A stretch of 64,000 nt of DNA from Volutella citrinella (Eukaryota; Ascomycota; Sordariomycetes; Hypocreales; Nectriaceae), in assembly GCA_034401135.1 (NCBI GenBank), contig JAWZSP010000008.1, positions 868,001 through 932,000 on the forward strand. Reading direction: 5' to 3'. Made by a program: the position numbers and the translations under genes. Below are positions 11,185 through 22,415 of the stretch, piece by piece (position 1 is the stretch's first letter; every line of letters begins with the position of its first letter). Below the pieces are notes generated by a model that worked only from the letters and a program-made list of their open reading frames with translations, had not been told where the DNA came from and searched no databases.

Positions 11185-12660
11185 TCACTTCTTAATCAGA
11201 TGGTCAAAAAAGTCGCCCAGAAAGTACGCCGACCTCTTGGCATACCTGTCCCTGTCCGGGCTCTCGAAATCTATCCACGTCGAGCCGAACCGGTCAGAGA
11301 AGCCAGCCGCCCACTCCCAGTTATCAGTAAAAGTCCACCCAAAGTACGACTTGATGACGACGCCCTCCTGCGACGCCCTGGCCACCTCAGTCAAGTAACT
11401 CCTGTAAAAGTCGACGCGGAACGGGTCCTCAAGAACATCGTCTGGGCCCTTTGGCGTCCACCCATGCTCCCCCTGCGCCGTCGTCCCGTTCTCCGTGATG
11501 TAGATGGGCACGCCGTACCGGGCCCAGATCCACCGCAGCAGCTTGGCCCAGCCCCAGGGCGTCGTGCGCAGCCAGTACGTGTCGCTCATGGGGCCCCTCC
11601 AGACGCCCTGCTTGTTCCCGTCCAGCTGCTCGATGTTGCCCTTGTGGTCGTTGACGTCGGCCGGCCCGTCACGGTGCCGCACGTAAAAGGCCGAGTACGA
11701 GTTCATGCCGTAGAACTCGGAGCTCCCCAGCACGAGACGGCTCTCCTCGGGCGTGAAGCGGGGGAGTCGGTCCCCGAGCTGTGCTCGCATCGAGGCCGGG
11801 TAGTCGCCAGTCTTGTAGAGCGGGTCGGCGAACCAGGCGATTTCAAACTCCCGCGCGCGCTCCGCGGCTTCCTGGTCCTTTGGGTCTTCTGCGTCCCAGG
11901 GTTCTGACCAGTTGCCGTGCAGCGTTATCATGATGGAACCCCCCTGGGCGGGCTTGAACTCCCTCTTGTACATGTCGGCGACGTAGGCGTGGGAGACGAG
12001 CTCCGTGTGTCCGACGATGAATGGCTCGGTGCTGCTGTCCCCCTCCTCGTTGCGGTCTCTGAAGCTCGATCGCGCTGGGGCATGCACGCCAGCGGCATAG
12101 CCCGCCAGGGAGTAGACGCCCGGCTCGTTGTATGTGATCCAGTGCTTGACGCGGTCGCCGAAGCGCTCAAAGCAGAGCCTGGCATACCGCACAAAGTCGG
12201 GCGTGTAGGCGTCCTTGTCCAGCATGCCGCCGTACCGGTCCTCCAGGGCCTGGGGGATGTCCCAGTGAAAGAGCGTGACAAAGGGAGTGACGCCGTTTGC
12301 CAAGAGGGCATCTATCAGGCGGTTGTAGTAGGCTATGCCGGCCTCATTTATCGGATCGTCCTTCCCTCCGAGGGGGATGATGCGAGACCATGATAGCGAA
12401 AACCGGTATCCCGTGGCCCTGTACTTCTTGAGCCAGGCGACATCCGTCTCGTACAAGTCGTAGGATCGAACAGCGTCGTCACCGGTGCTGCCGTCCTTGA
12501 CCTTGCCTGGCGTGTGTGCAAATGTGTCCCAGATGGATTCTCCCTTGCCGTCCTTGTCCCAGGCCCCTTCCACTTGGGCAGCCGCGGTGGCCCAACCCCA
12601 GATGAAGTCGGGAGGGAGTGATCCTTTGATAGAGGGGTCGAAGTCGGTCTGGGAAGACAT
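11185..12660 (-). CDS. GH1 beta-glucosidase, intracellular
   Basis: Hydrolyses terminal beta-linked glucose (or galactose) from short oligosaccharides such as cellobiose. Intronless, 491 residues. The N-terminus PPDFIWGWATAAAQVEG is the GH1 signature. The acid/base is Glu179 in TYNEP and the nucleophile is Glu390 in YITENG. The conserved FSLSWSRI and HWDIPQAL stretches are present and the C-terminus YFLGDFFDHLIKK is normal. There is no signal peptide, so the enzyme should work in the cytosol, like the T. reesei GH1 enzymes. Its length is close to the family norm. The next gene on the same strand is a sugar transporter about 720 bp upstream, which suggests that substrate is imported before cleavage. 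Exact substrate preference cannot be read from sequence. Confidence 0.93.
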   Translation of the reverse strand: MSSQTDFDPSIKGSLPPDFIWGWATAAAQVEGAWDKDGKGESIWDTFAHTPGKVKDGSTGDDAVRSYDLYETDVAWLKKYRATGYRFSLSWSRIIPLGGKDDPINEAGIAYYNRLIDALLANGVTPFVTLFHWDIPQALEDRYGGMLDKDAYTPDFVRYARLCFERFGDRVKHWITYNEPGVYSLAGYAAGVHAPARSSFRDRNEEGDSSTEPFIVGHTELVSHAYVADMYKREFKPAQGGSIMITLHGNWSEPWDAEDPKDQEAAERAREFEIAWFADPLYKTGDYPASMRAQLGDRLPRFTPEESRLVLGSSEFYGMNSYSAFYVRHRDGPADVNDHKGNIEQLDGNKQGVWRGPMSDTYWLRTTPWGWAKLLRWIWARYGVPIYITENGTTAQGEHGWTPKGPDDVLEDPFRVDFYRSYLTEVARASQEGVVIKSYFGWTFTDNWEWAAGFSDRFGSTWIDFESPDRDRYAKRSAYFLGDFFDHLIKK

Positions 12661-13378
12661 ATCGTTGGAAGGGGGTATGTTAGCGGCGAGCAGGGTCTAT
12701 GAGGCACAGAGCGATGGCGGAGGGAATGGATTTGGGCTGGTTACAATAGAAGCTTTCCAAGATTCAATCTCATGAGGTAGCGAGGTCGCAGATTTACAGG
12801 GTCAAGCACGGGTAGCTACGACTATCATGGCTATATTCGGCTAAGGCTGCATCTGCAACTCTAAGGGTGGTGTGTCAGACAGTCAGCTCATGGGGCGGTT
12901 TCGACGGCCCGAAGCGGGGGATTATCATGGTGGCGGCATGTCTCCCGTACGCAACCCAATGAAATGCATCCAACTCACCGCTCTTAGCAGCGGGTGGACG
13001 GGCCGTCGGTGGTTGAGTGGACCGACGGTGAATTTGGGCGGCAGTTTACCCCAGGTTAAAAGGCTGATGTGTTTACCCCGGTTCTACGGCTGTTTGTCAT
13101 GATGGTGCGCCAGAGCCATGCACGTCATCAACTTAGCCGGTGAACTGCGGTGTTGGTGGGATGGTATCTTGAAATTTTATTTGCTAGATATCACATCATA
13201 TCACACGGTGGGCGTGTTGAGTATTTGATGGTAGGCCGTCGCTTCAGATGCATGAAAATAGGGTATGCAAATTCAATTCTTTCAATTTCATCTTGTAGTA
13301 ATCTGAACAAATGTGTAGATGTACCAAATCTTGCATTAACAAGGCTATATACCGGCACACCCCTGCTTGGCTTGCCCA
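12661..13378 (-). promoter_or_regulatory. GH1 upstream region with XlnR/CreA-like words
   Basis: The interval between the GH1 start and the sugar transporter stop holds GGCTAA at 12839-12844, its reverse complement TTAGCC at 13133-13138 and GGTTAAA at 13054-13060. These resemble XlnR/Xyr1 sites (GGCTAR, GGNTAAA). It also holds CreA-like SYGGRG words, for example CCCCAG near 13049 and CCCCGG near 13077. Such short words occur often by chance, so this only suggests induction by plant polysaccharide sugars with carbon repression. Confidence 0.25.
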
Positions 13379-15139
13379 TTAAACTGCAGAAGCCGTAGCA
13401 CCATCGCGTGCGCGTGCCTTTTCCTCCTTGATGCCAGCCCACTTGGCATCCGCAATCTTGACACTGAGCGCGATAGGCCTGGCTCCGCTCGTCTCAAAGA
13501 TGCGGTCGATTTCCTCGAGGTTAAGCTTGCCAGTCTCGGGGAAGATGAAGTACGAGGCAATGAGCTGCACGAAGTTGTAGCAGATGTAGACGGCCCAGAT
13601 CTTGTAGCCGACCTTGTTGATGCCCACGGATATGCCGTAGTTGTGGACAGCTCCAGCTGCGCCCTGGGGACATTGTTAGCGGTGCTTGCACTCGTGGGGA
13701 ATACATGGGAGACGGACCTGGAACATGCTGTACAGGGCCATACCCTTGGCTCGCAGAGGCAGGGAGAGCATCTCGACGGGATACAGGTTGTGCATAGTGG
13801 CAATGAAGGAGGCACTACAGATCTGGAAGGCAAAGATCCACACAACAGTGAGGATGGAGAGATGCCTGGCACCTGGCTGCTCCTCGACCTGCCAGCTGGT
13901 GATGGTGACGAGGATCTGGGCAATGATGATGGAGATGAGCCCGGCAAAGATGAGGGTGCGGCGCCGGTACATTTCGATAATGTAGGCTCCAAAGAGGGTG
14001 AAGACGAAGTAGGTGCCGGTGAGGCCCAGGTTGATTCCCAAGACATCAAGCGGCTCGTCGATGCCAATCGTCTTCATGGCCGGGTTGAGGTACAGGCCGA
14101 TGATGCCACCGCCGTTCCACTGCTGGAAGATGGAGTAGACGGCCAGGATGACTGTGCGGAACCAGACGGCGCGGGTGAAGAACACACGGAAGTCCCATGT
14201 GGCACGGAGCCCGACGGCGCTGGTCTCGAGCGACTCATCAATCTGGGCCATCATTGTGTGCACAAAGGGATGGTTGACGTCCTCGGACGAGGTGAAGTAT
14301 CGCGAGATCATCTGCTGCGCCTTCTCGCGCTGGCCCTTCATGACCATGAAACGCGGCGACTCCGGGCACAGCCAGTAGATGGTCAGGCACACCACGAGCG
14401 GGAAGATTGTCTGCAGGATAAAGGCCAGGCGCCAGCTCCAGTGGCTGTCCCACTTGGTCAGGCCCATGGAGATGCCAATCATGGACAGCGAGCCGACCTG
14501 GTAGAAGGCGCCGAAGATGCCCACGATGTGGCCGCGGATGTGCGGGGGCGCCACCTCGGCGATGTACTGCGACGACGTGCACAGGGCCGTCGCGAAGCCG
14601 AGCAGGAAGCGCCCCAGCATCAGGACCCCCGTGTTGGGCGCCGCGGCCTGGATGATGGCCGCCACGATGGTGAGGGCGCACCCGATGAAGTTGACGCCGC
14701 GCCGGCCGATCTTGTCCGCGAGGGCGAGGAAGGGGGATCCGCAGAAGCTGCCAATGGTCATGAGCGCGTTGATGACACCAATGGTCGAGCCGCTGTCGCC
14801 GAAGCCGTAGAACTCGTGCCAGAGGGGGTTGGAGTTGATGCTGCTGAGCACGCCCCAGTCGATGCCGTATCTGTTTTTCACCAACGCAGTCAGTGCCGGC
14901 AAGTCATTCTGGTGGAAGTCCTTCACTCACGCGGCCTGGTTGAACCCCATAACCACCATGATCAGAGCGACTCGGAAGCCGGCGCGGGACCGGAGCTGCC
15001 AGGCCTCCCTCGACTTGGCGATCAAGTGGTCGTTGGTGATGCGGGCCGTCACCACCTCTTCAACCGAGACGCCAGCCTTGTTCGCGTCTGCGACGACATC
15101 TTGGTAGACGTCGTGCTGCTCAATATGCCTGCGCGTCAT
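13379..15139 (-). CDS. MFS sugar transporter (lactose permease/cellodextrin-like)
   Basis: A plasma-membrane proton-coupled sugar importer of the MFS sugar porter family. Exons are 14931-15139, 13718-14870 and 13379-13663, giving 548 residues with about twelve hydrophobic segments. Family marks are ADKIGRRG after the second segment, PESPRF before the central loop, QQWNGGGIIGLY in the seventh segment region and PETGKLNLEEID at the end of the last segment. The first junction joins NQAA to YGIDWG and the second joins MFQ to GAAGAV, both as in homologues. The start at 15139 (MTRRHIEQHD) is the only ATG at the head of the first exon. The closest type is the fungal lactose permease/hexose group. 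It lies between a cytosolic GH1 and a cytosolic GH95, which argues for uptake of a di- or oligosaccharide. The substrate itself is not proven. Confidence 0.88.
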
Positions 15140-15938
15140 GGTGGGCAAATCAAGGGGGCCCTCAGGATTCGACGAGGAGTAACAGGTTCAGAAACAACCA
15201 CCGTTGAACCGACGAGGCCAAGTCGTGTGGAGATGTTTCGACAAGGGAACTGTTGGAAACAGTGGGTGGCTGCACACTGCTGCATCCAATAGATATAATA
15301 TACCTCTGTGCTTACCGCAATTCCCGTCCGCACTGTCACCTCCTCTCGGACACATGCTGTGGCGAGATGTTTAGTGAGGCAGCATCCAGCCGACGGCTCC
15401 AAAGAATTGGCCGAGGCTCTAGTCCAACAGTTCACTCCTCGACCGTGGCTCAATGCCCAACCATGCTTCCTCATCGTGTGACCTCTTGTGCACGCCGAAT
15501 CTGCTGCTCGGACATGGCACAGCTGGTTGCAACGGTCGACCACTCGACAGCTCGACTGTCAATTCCACGACTCCACACGAGCTTGTATGGATGGATCGGC
15601 TAGGTTCTCCCCTCCCCCCACCTCCGGGAAATGGAACCTTTGGCAATAGGCTAATATCCTGCATGCCCGAAGGAGCTTTTAGGTTTGCGGGCAGGGGTCT
15701 TGGTTCGATCGCAGTGATCGCCGGCATCTGCCCACACCACTCATCAGACAAGTTCCGCGAATGGGACCACGAGCTGGCCACGCCACCATCAGGCCTCGCA
15801 ACGAGTGCCGGGGTTCAAAAACGCGGGGTGTCGCTCCATTCCCCCCGCCAAGTAGCATCCGGCTGTTCTCAGCTCACCGGCTCATGCCCACTCCCTTCCG
15901 AGGAACTAACACACCATCGGCCCGTGTATCCTACAAGA
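15140..15938. promoter_or_regulatory. shared divergent promoter, sugar transporter / GH95
   Basis: The transporter (minus) and GH95 (plus) diverge from this 0.8 kb. It holds GGCTAG at 15598-15603 and GGCTAA at 15649-15654, both matching the XlnR/Xyr1 consensus GGCTAR, near a C-rich run that includes CreA-like words. About one such 6-mer is expected by chance in this length, so the sites are only suggestive. An in-frame upstream extension of the GH95 frame, back to 15453, covers this region but has no family similarity. Confidence 0.35.
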
Positions 15939-18266
15939 ATGGACAGCTTTCCTACCAACGGCGCGGACCAGGGCCTCCGGCTGCACTACACGTCCCCCGC
16001 ACTCTCGTGGTCTGAGTCTCTACCAGTCGGGAATGGCCGGCTGGGGGGCATGGTGTATGGGCGGACCACGACGGAGCTGGTCCAACTCAATGAGGACTCT
16101 GTCTGGTACGGCGGGCCACAGTCACGAACTCCACCGGATGCGTTGCGTAACCTACCCAAACTGCGACAGCTAATCAGGAATGAATGCCACAAGGAAGCCG
16201 AAAACCTGGTCAGGGAGGCCTTCTTTGCCTCTCCCGCCAGCATGCGACACTACGAACCGCTTGGCTCGTGTTCCATTGAGCTTGGCCACAACTGGGAGCA
16301 CGTCAGCCACTACAAGAGAAGTCTGGACCTGAGCAATTCTCAACACACAGTCAGCTATCAGCATGGCGGCGTGACCTACCACCGTCAAGCTGTTGCCAGT
16401 TTCCCAGACAACGTGCTGCTGTTTCGCCTCGAGTCCACCGAAAGCTCGCGATACGTCGTGCGTCTCAACAGGCTGAGCGAGATCGAATACGAGACGAATG
16501 AGTTTCTGGATAGTGTTGAGGCTAAAGATGATGGGCACATCATCCTCCGAGCAACTCCAGGGGGGCAAGGGAGCAACCGCCTATGCGTTGTACTGGGCGT
16601 CAACTGCGACGATAGACACGGGACCGTGGAGGCTGTCGGGAATGCCTTGGTTATCAACTCGTCTCGCTGCACGATTGCAATCGGAGCTCAGACTACCTTT
16701 CGAGCCGCTGATCCAGAGATGGCAGCCCTCTCAGATGTAAAAAAGGCTATCGACCAACCATGGGACACGCTGCTCCTAAGACATCGAGACGACTATTCTT
16801 CTCTGTTCGACCGCATGTCGCTCCGCATGTGGCCCGACGAAAACTCGCTCCCCACAGACCAGAGGATATCGAGCCGACGGGATCCGGGACTGGTGGCATT
16901 GTATCATAACTATGGTCGATACCTCCTCATCTCGTCAAGTCGAGCCTCTGAAAAGCCGCTGCCAGCCAACCTCCAGGGAATCTGGAATCCTTCATTCTCT
17001 CCGCCGTGGGGGAGCAAATACACTATAAACATCAACCTCCAGATGAACTACTGGCCCGCCGCGCCTTGCGGACTCCAAGAGTGCGCACTTCCAGTTCTAG
17101 AGCTCCTGGAGAGAATGGCCACCAGGGGCAGGCAGACAGCTCAGAGCATGTACGGCTGCCGAGGATGGTGCGCCCACCACAACACCGATATATGGGCGGA
17201 TACCGACCCGCAGGATCGATGGATGCCTGCTACTCTGTGGCCCTTGGGGGGCGTCTGGGTGTGTTCAGACATGATGGAGATGCTGACTTACAAGTACGAC
17301 GGGGAGATTCACAGGAGACTTGCGCCGATCCTGCAGGGGTGCATCGAGTTTCTACTCGACTTTTTGATTCCGTCCAAATGTGGCAACTTTCTCGTCACCA
17401 GTCCTTCGCTCTCCCCAGAGAACACGTTTCTCACGGAAACTGGAGATGAGGGCGTCCTGTGCGAGGGCTCCACCATGGACATGACGATTGTGGACATTGC
17501 TTTTGAGCAGTACAAATGGAGCGCGGGCATCCTAGATCCAACGAATCCCCTCATCGGCCGAGTGGAGGAGGTTTCGAAGAAGCTGCAGCCCATCATGGTC
17601 AACTCCCAGGGGCTTATCCAGGAGTGGGGCTTGCAAGACTATGAAGAAAAGGAGCCCGGCCACCGCCATGTGTCTCACCTCTTCGGTGTATACCCATGCA
17701 ACTTGATAGATCCGGTGCTATCGCCAGACCTCGCAGCCGCAGCGGAAAAGGTTCTCGCGCGCAGAGCCGCACATGGCGGCGGACATACAGGGTGGAGCAG
17801 GGCATGGCTATTGAATCTCTACGCGCGTCTTCTCAACGTCGATGCGGCAGAGCAGAACATGGACGCACTGCTAAAGGACTCTACCCTTCCCAATATGCTT
17901 GACACCCATCCGCCGTTTCAGATTGACGGTAATTTCGGTGGATGTGTCGGCGTACTTGAATGCCTCATCCAATCTCGAGTGCACAAGAGTGTGGAAGACG
18001 AAGTCGAGCGCGTTCACGTCTGGCTACTCCCATCGTGCCCCGACACCTGGTCCAATGGAGACGTTACAAAGGTCTCAGTGAAAGGGGGTTGGCGGATCTC
18101 GGTGGCTTGGCGTGACGGCAAGATAGGCGAGCCGGCTGTGTTGGAGACGGAGGACACCGATCCTCGACAGGCTTCTGTTCATTTTCCTTGCGGCGCGGTG
18201 GTCAACACGGAGGTAAGCGGTAGCGGTAAGTGGTTTGTTTATAGACACAAAATCGAAGCCGCCTAG
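15939..18266 (+). CDS. GH95 alpha-L-fucosidase (or alpha-L-galactosidase)
   Basis: An inverting glycosidase that removes alpha-1,2-linked L-fucose (some members L-galactose) from glycans such as fucosylated xyloglucan side chains. Intronless, 775 residues from the ATG at 15939. The frame is open further upstream, but the family domain begins at about residue 12 (LHYTSPALSWSESLPVGNGRLGG), so the later start was chosen. By comparison with the bifidobacterial AfcA enzyme the catalytic residues are Asn364 and Asn366 in NINLQMNYWP, Glu494 in SPEN and Asp663 in QIDGNFGG. All are present. HVSHLFGVYP and GHTGWSRAW are also conserved. There is no signal peptide, so the enzyme should be cytosolic. It is divergent from the sugar transporter with a shared promoter. 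Alpha-fucosidase and alpha-galactosidase activities cannot be told apart here. Confidence 0.92.
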   Translation: MDSFPTNGADQGLRLHYTSPALSWSESLPVGNGRLGGMVYGRTTTELVQLNEDSVWYGGPQSRTPPDALRNLPKLRQLIRNECHKEAENLVREAFFASPASMRHYEPLGSCSIELGHNWEHVSHYKRSLDLSNSQHTVSYQHGGVTYHRQAVASFPDNVLLFRLESTESSRYVVRLNRLSEIEYETNEFLDSVEAKDDGHIILRATPGGQGSNRLCVVLGVNCDDRHGTVEAVGNALVINSSRCTIAIGAQTTFRAADPEMAALSDVKKAIDQPWDTLLLRHRDDYSSLFDRMSLRMWPDENSLPTDQRISSRRDPGLVALYHNYGRYLLISSSRASEKPLPANLQGIWNPSFSPPWGSKYTININLQMNYWPAAPCGLQECALPVLELLERMATRGRQTAQSMYGCRGWCAHHNTDIWADTDPQDRWMPATLWPLGGVWVCSDMMEMLTYKYDGEIHRRLAPILQGCIEFLLDFLIPSKCGNFLVTSPSLSPENTFLTETGDEGVLCEGSTMDMTIVDIAFEQYKWSAGILDPTNPLIGRVEEVSKKLQPIMVNSQGLIQEWGLQDYEEKEPGHRHVSHLFGVYPCNLIDPVLSPDLAAAAEKVLARRAAHGGGHTGWSRAWLLNLYARLLNVDAAEQNMDALLKDSTLPNMLDTHPPFQIDGNFGGCVGVLECLIQSRVHKSVEDEVERVHVWLLPSCPDTWSNGDVTKVSVKGGWRISVAWRDGKIGEPAVLETEDTDPRQASVHFPCGAVVNTEVSGSGKWFVYRHKIEAA

Positions 18267-19736
18267 GTTCATGGCGGCAATAGACATGTAAGGGCATCTG
18301 TCGCATCATTGCAAGGACTGCACCTCACCTCTGTTAGACGATATGAGAGCTGTCGTTGGGGTAGTTGAATTTCTGAACGGCATTCTGAATTTCAAATGCA
18401 TGATCGATCCAGCCTACAAACTTAGATCGCTAAAACATAGAAGCCTTACGCTGCACTAAGCACCGCTGAGGATTTGAAGAAGGATAATCCGTAGCCTCCA
18501 ACCTGCCCACCTATTGAATTTGTCACTTGTCGCTAGGGGTTAGAATTCAAGTGAGACCAACCCGCCTTATTTCTGAATACGTGTCACAGGGTGTGTCAAT
18601 CGCTGCTGTTGTTAGATATTAATTAAATGTCAAGCCAGGTCACGCCATGGGTCAGTGGAGCTTGAAACATGACAGAAAACGCTCCTGAGAAATTATCCGC
18701 GAGTAGCGCACGTCGGGATGAGCTACGGGATGCTAGAGCGTGTTGACTCTGCTAGTCCGCCGACTACCAGGCTAGGTGCATCGGCTCTTCCCGAACTCCA
18801 CCGGCCGGTGCTGAGACAAGGAAATGAGACCAAAGGGAAGACGACGACGATCACCTGAGGCTTTGCGAATCGCGCAAACAACTGGTCTGTGAATCTAGAA
18901 GACATGGCGGTACTTGTGTAGATGTTCAAGAGCACAACGCAGTCTGCAGGCAGTGAGGGGCGCCCCGAACCGGCCAGTTTATGCATAATGCGGGCGGCTC
19001 ACCCTACATGTGCATGATTGCATCTATCGAATTCGCATTCCGGTGGCGGGCGGTGGCACCACGTGCAGACAAGGTTCGAGACAGCCTGGACTCACCTGTC
19101 ATCATCGGTCCCGGCTAAGTGGCAGCACGCGCAGGGTCCAGGGGTGCTCCCGCAGGGGCATTCGCTTGGCCTGCCGCTGTGCGTTTGTCGTCAACAAACA
19201 ACAAATTCACTCGACGATTTACGGTCTGCATCGCCAAATTGCAGCGTTTCTTGTCATTGTGCTATTCCACGCCATCGTCCACTGCCCACGGGCTCAGCTC
19301 GCCGTACATGGAGCGGTGGGTATCTCGGCTAATAGCCTAATGCAGGCTGGTGGTGGTGGTGGTGGCGGGCGGCCACTCGCACAACCTAACGCCCCCAGTC
19401 CTTGTCGGTTCCGCTTCAAGGGTCTTGATGGTTACAGCATTTACAGTACAGGTGTCCTGCAGCTCTAGTAGTTAAACCCACATATGTAAAAGAGCGGTAC
19501 ACCGTTCAGTACGAGGGCTCCCGCCACATGTTCGTTCCACATTGCGTCCCGAGCTTCCCACTACCCGGACCACGCCATCCCCGCACTCGTCGGCCAACAC
19601 CCATTTCGAGCTCGCTCCCACTCTTCTTGGCCCATCTCCTGTGCAGTTTGGTCCCGTAATCAGGCAGTCTGACAGATCCGCCACTCGCAGGTCGCCGGTC
19701 CCAGAATCCCAGCTAATATTCTCTACCATACCCGCA
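18267..19736. other. gene-free stretch
   Basis: About 1.5 kb between GH95 and the LaeA-like gene. I see only short open frames and a small (GGT)n run near 19350. The last few hundred bases before 19737 are likely promoter and leader of the methyltransferase. Confidence 0.5.
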
Positions 19737-21309
19737 ATGAGTGAGGAATCCTCCGCCGCTCGAGTGGTTCCCGCCGCCGAGCCAGAGACCACGGCTACGA
19801 CTACGACTACGACGCCCGCTCCCGCCGCTCCGGCTACTCCGGCAGCTCAGGGAGACATCCTCCCTCCCCAACATTGGGCCCAGATTGCAGACGTGTGCTC
19901 ATCCAAAGTCTACTAGCAGTGGGACATTACTAACATCGTGTCAAGGACGGCGAGCAAGATGCCCAAGACAACGACTCCACGGTCGGCGACGACAATGCCT
20001 CCTCAACCGCCTCCATTACCTCGAGCATCCTTGAGTACCGAACCATCCACGGCCGAACCTACCACAGCGAGCGCGGAAATGCAAACTACTGGTAACACCC
20101 GAGAAGTGTGTACCCGCCGGCAGCCTGTGCTGATTCACTCCAGGGGATCCAACGATGAGCTTCAGATGGAATTGATGGACGTCACGTAGGTTGACTGCAT
20201 TATTCCGTCCCGAGACGAAGCCGAGACTGACTGCCAACCAAAGCCACCACGTTCTTACTCGTGGAATTGGAGACAAGCTCTTCCACTCGCCTCTGGACAA
20301 GGACAAGATCCAGGTTCGTCAGAAGTCGCTCGATATTGATGCCAGTGCTCACTCTCTTCTCAGCAAGTTCTCGACATTGGATGCGGAACTGGTCAGTACC
20401 TTGTCTCGATAACTGGCCATCTGTGGACCGCAGCTGACCGTTGACAATCCAATAGGCATCTGGTGCATGTATGTCAAGTAAACCCGTACTAAGTACTCGC
20501 TTTCTCTAACAAGGCCCCGCTAGTGACTTTGGAGACGAGTTCCCTGGCGCTGAAATCATCGGAACCGACATCTCACCCATCCAGCCTTCCTGGGTGCCAC
20601 CGAACGTGCGCTTGTAAGTAAAATTCCAAACATGGACGAATTCGGTAACTTGACGACTCCAATCAGCGAAATCGAGGACTTCAACCAAGAATGGACCTTT
20701 AAGCCCGACTTTGCCGACTTCATCCACATGAGATGGCTCTTTGGCAGCGTCCGGGACTGGGACATGCTTTGCGCCGAGTCCTTCCGGGTCTGCAAGCCAG
20801 GAGGTTGGTTCGAAACCCTCGAGTGCTCCACCGTCGTCGACAGCGACGACAACACCGTCGACGAGAAGTCCGCCATGGGCCACTGGGGCAAGTTCTTCAT
20901 CGAGGGCAGCAAGAAGACGGGCGCCAGCGTCACCATCGTCGAGGACGACACGCAGAGGAAGTCCATGGAGAAGGCTGGCTTCGTCAACATCCAGGAGTTC
21001 AACTTCAAGGTGAGTTTTCAACCCATGCAGGTCTCTCCGAGTTCACGCAGGCTAACGTAGGGTCCCGCCAAGAACCCCATCGGAGAATGGCCCAAGGACC
21101 CGGTCCTGAAGGAGATGGGTGCCTACACTGCGCACGGTCTTCAGACGGACAGCGAGGGATTCGTCCTGTTCATGGCCCACGTTTTGGGCTGGTCGATGGA
21201 AGAGATCCAGGTCTATCTTGCGCGCTTCAAGCGGGAGATTCGCTCGGGCAAGCACCACGGCTACTTCAAGCAGAAGCTGGTCTGGGGCCAGAAGCCCGAG
21301 ACGGCTTAG
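19737..21309 (+). CDS. LaeA-like (TAM-type) SAM-dependent methyltransferase
   Basis: A class I methyltransferase of the LaeA-like family, which includes regulators of secondary metabolism and many uncharacterised paralogues. Nine exons: 19737-19892, 19946-20091, 20144-20185, 20244-20313, 20364-20391, 20456-20468, 20524-20613, 20667-21009 and 21061-21309, giving 378 residues. The N-terminal 50 or so are Ala/Pro/Thr-rich. [22 protein letters not shown] is the usual lead-in, with SAM motif [12 protein letters not shown] at residues 140-150, then [18 protein letters not shown] and the C-terminal [15 protein letters not shown]. Motif I is split over three exons, one of them only 13 nt. All junctions restore family consensus. 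It could be a paralogue rather than true LaeA, so no symbol is given. No polyketide or peptide synthase gene lies in the window. Confidence 0.87.
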
Positions 21310-22415
21310 GCCGGAGAAGCGTGCCCAAGGACGCAGTCCTGTAGTTCAGCGAATAGCTAGAGCCCTACAGTATATATTCTAAGCGTTTGCGTATTGCTTT
21401 TGAACAGACCATCACAATATCGAACAGAGAAGTGGATGGGTGAACATGATGGCGTGTTGAACACAAAAGTTTCACCACTATCCACAAGGAACGCAGCGTA
21501 CACAGAACTTGAGAGGATAAAGGGTCTAGAGCTACAGTGGCGAGGTAGTATTCAAACGACCATGTATTAATCTCCTTGCGCCAGCGAATCTCTTCAACAT
21601 TCGCTGTGGTTTCCACCATCAACCACGCGCCCTTGCACCCCTATTGAATCTTCCTTTGGACTCTCTTCTTCGTTCCCCGTAGAACGATCATTGAGTGAGC
21701 AGCGTTAGAGGATGCAGTAGTTAATACAATCCTAGAGCAGCAAAATTTGCCACCAGCGCATCTTCAGCGAGCCACCGAGAAGCGGCTCTTTTAGTCGCCG
21801 ATCAGTCACCAGTGTGTCCTCAGGGATCACAGTTGTCAATGGATGAGCCTTGATGTTCGTACCAGTGGCGATAGCAGTGGTGCGGTGGATTCCTACCGGC
21901 ACTCGACGGAGAAACCACCTATGGGCTGTGTGAAGCTTGTAATGTCATAGTTCATTGTCACCTCTGATCCATGAGGCCTGTTGTAGTTGGAGCCCGTGGC
22001 TGTGCAAGTGGTCCCACAGTGGATTGTTGCCAAGGAAAGCAAGCAAAAGTCCAGGAACATTTATTCCCGCTCCTCTGTGACGACAATGCTAAATTTTAGT
22101 TAGCAGGCAGCGGGTGCGTGGTTGATTGGTCGGGTGCCCGCCTGGTCCCTTGCATCTGATAAGATAATCTCTGCTCCCCCCACCAGCACTGCCATTCTCG
22201 CAACCAAGCTGGGACTAAGCTGCGAGTTACTAATGCCTTAGACAGCGTCCTGCCCAGTTTCAATGTGTAATTGATCGGCCGCCCAGTCCACGCGCCCCAG
22301 AAGCATGCCATGATCGTCGCGTGTAGAAATACCCGATCTCTGCGCCTTCACATGACGGACTGACCGAACCCTCGCAGAAAGCAAGCTTCTCCCTCCTACT
22401 TGTCTAGTGAACAAC
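21310..22415. other. gene-free stretch
   Basis: About 1.1 kb of methyltransferase 3' flank and hydrolase promoter. I see no RNA gene, repeat family or open frame with a family motif. Confidence 0.5.

Noticed and set aside
13367..15292. 641-codon plus-strand open frame opposite the sugar transporter
   Set aside because: It is a mirror of the GC-rich coding strand. The minus strand encodes a complete MFS protein with proper introns.
15453..15938. 162-codon in-frame N-terminal extension of GH95
   Set aside because: It has no family similarity, lies in the divergent promoter, and the GH95 domain starts right after the ATG at 15939.
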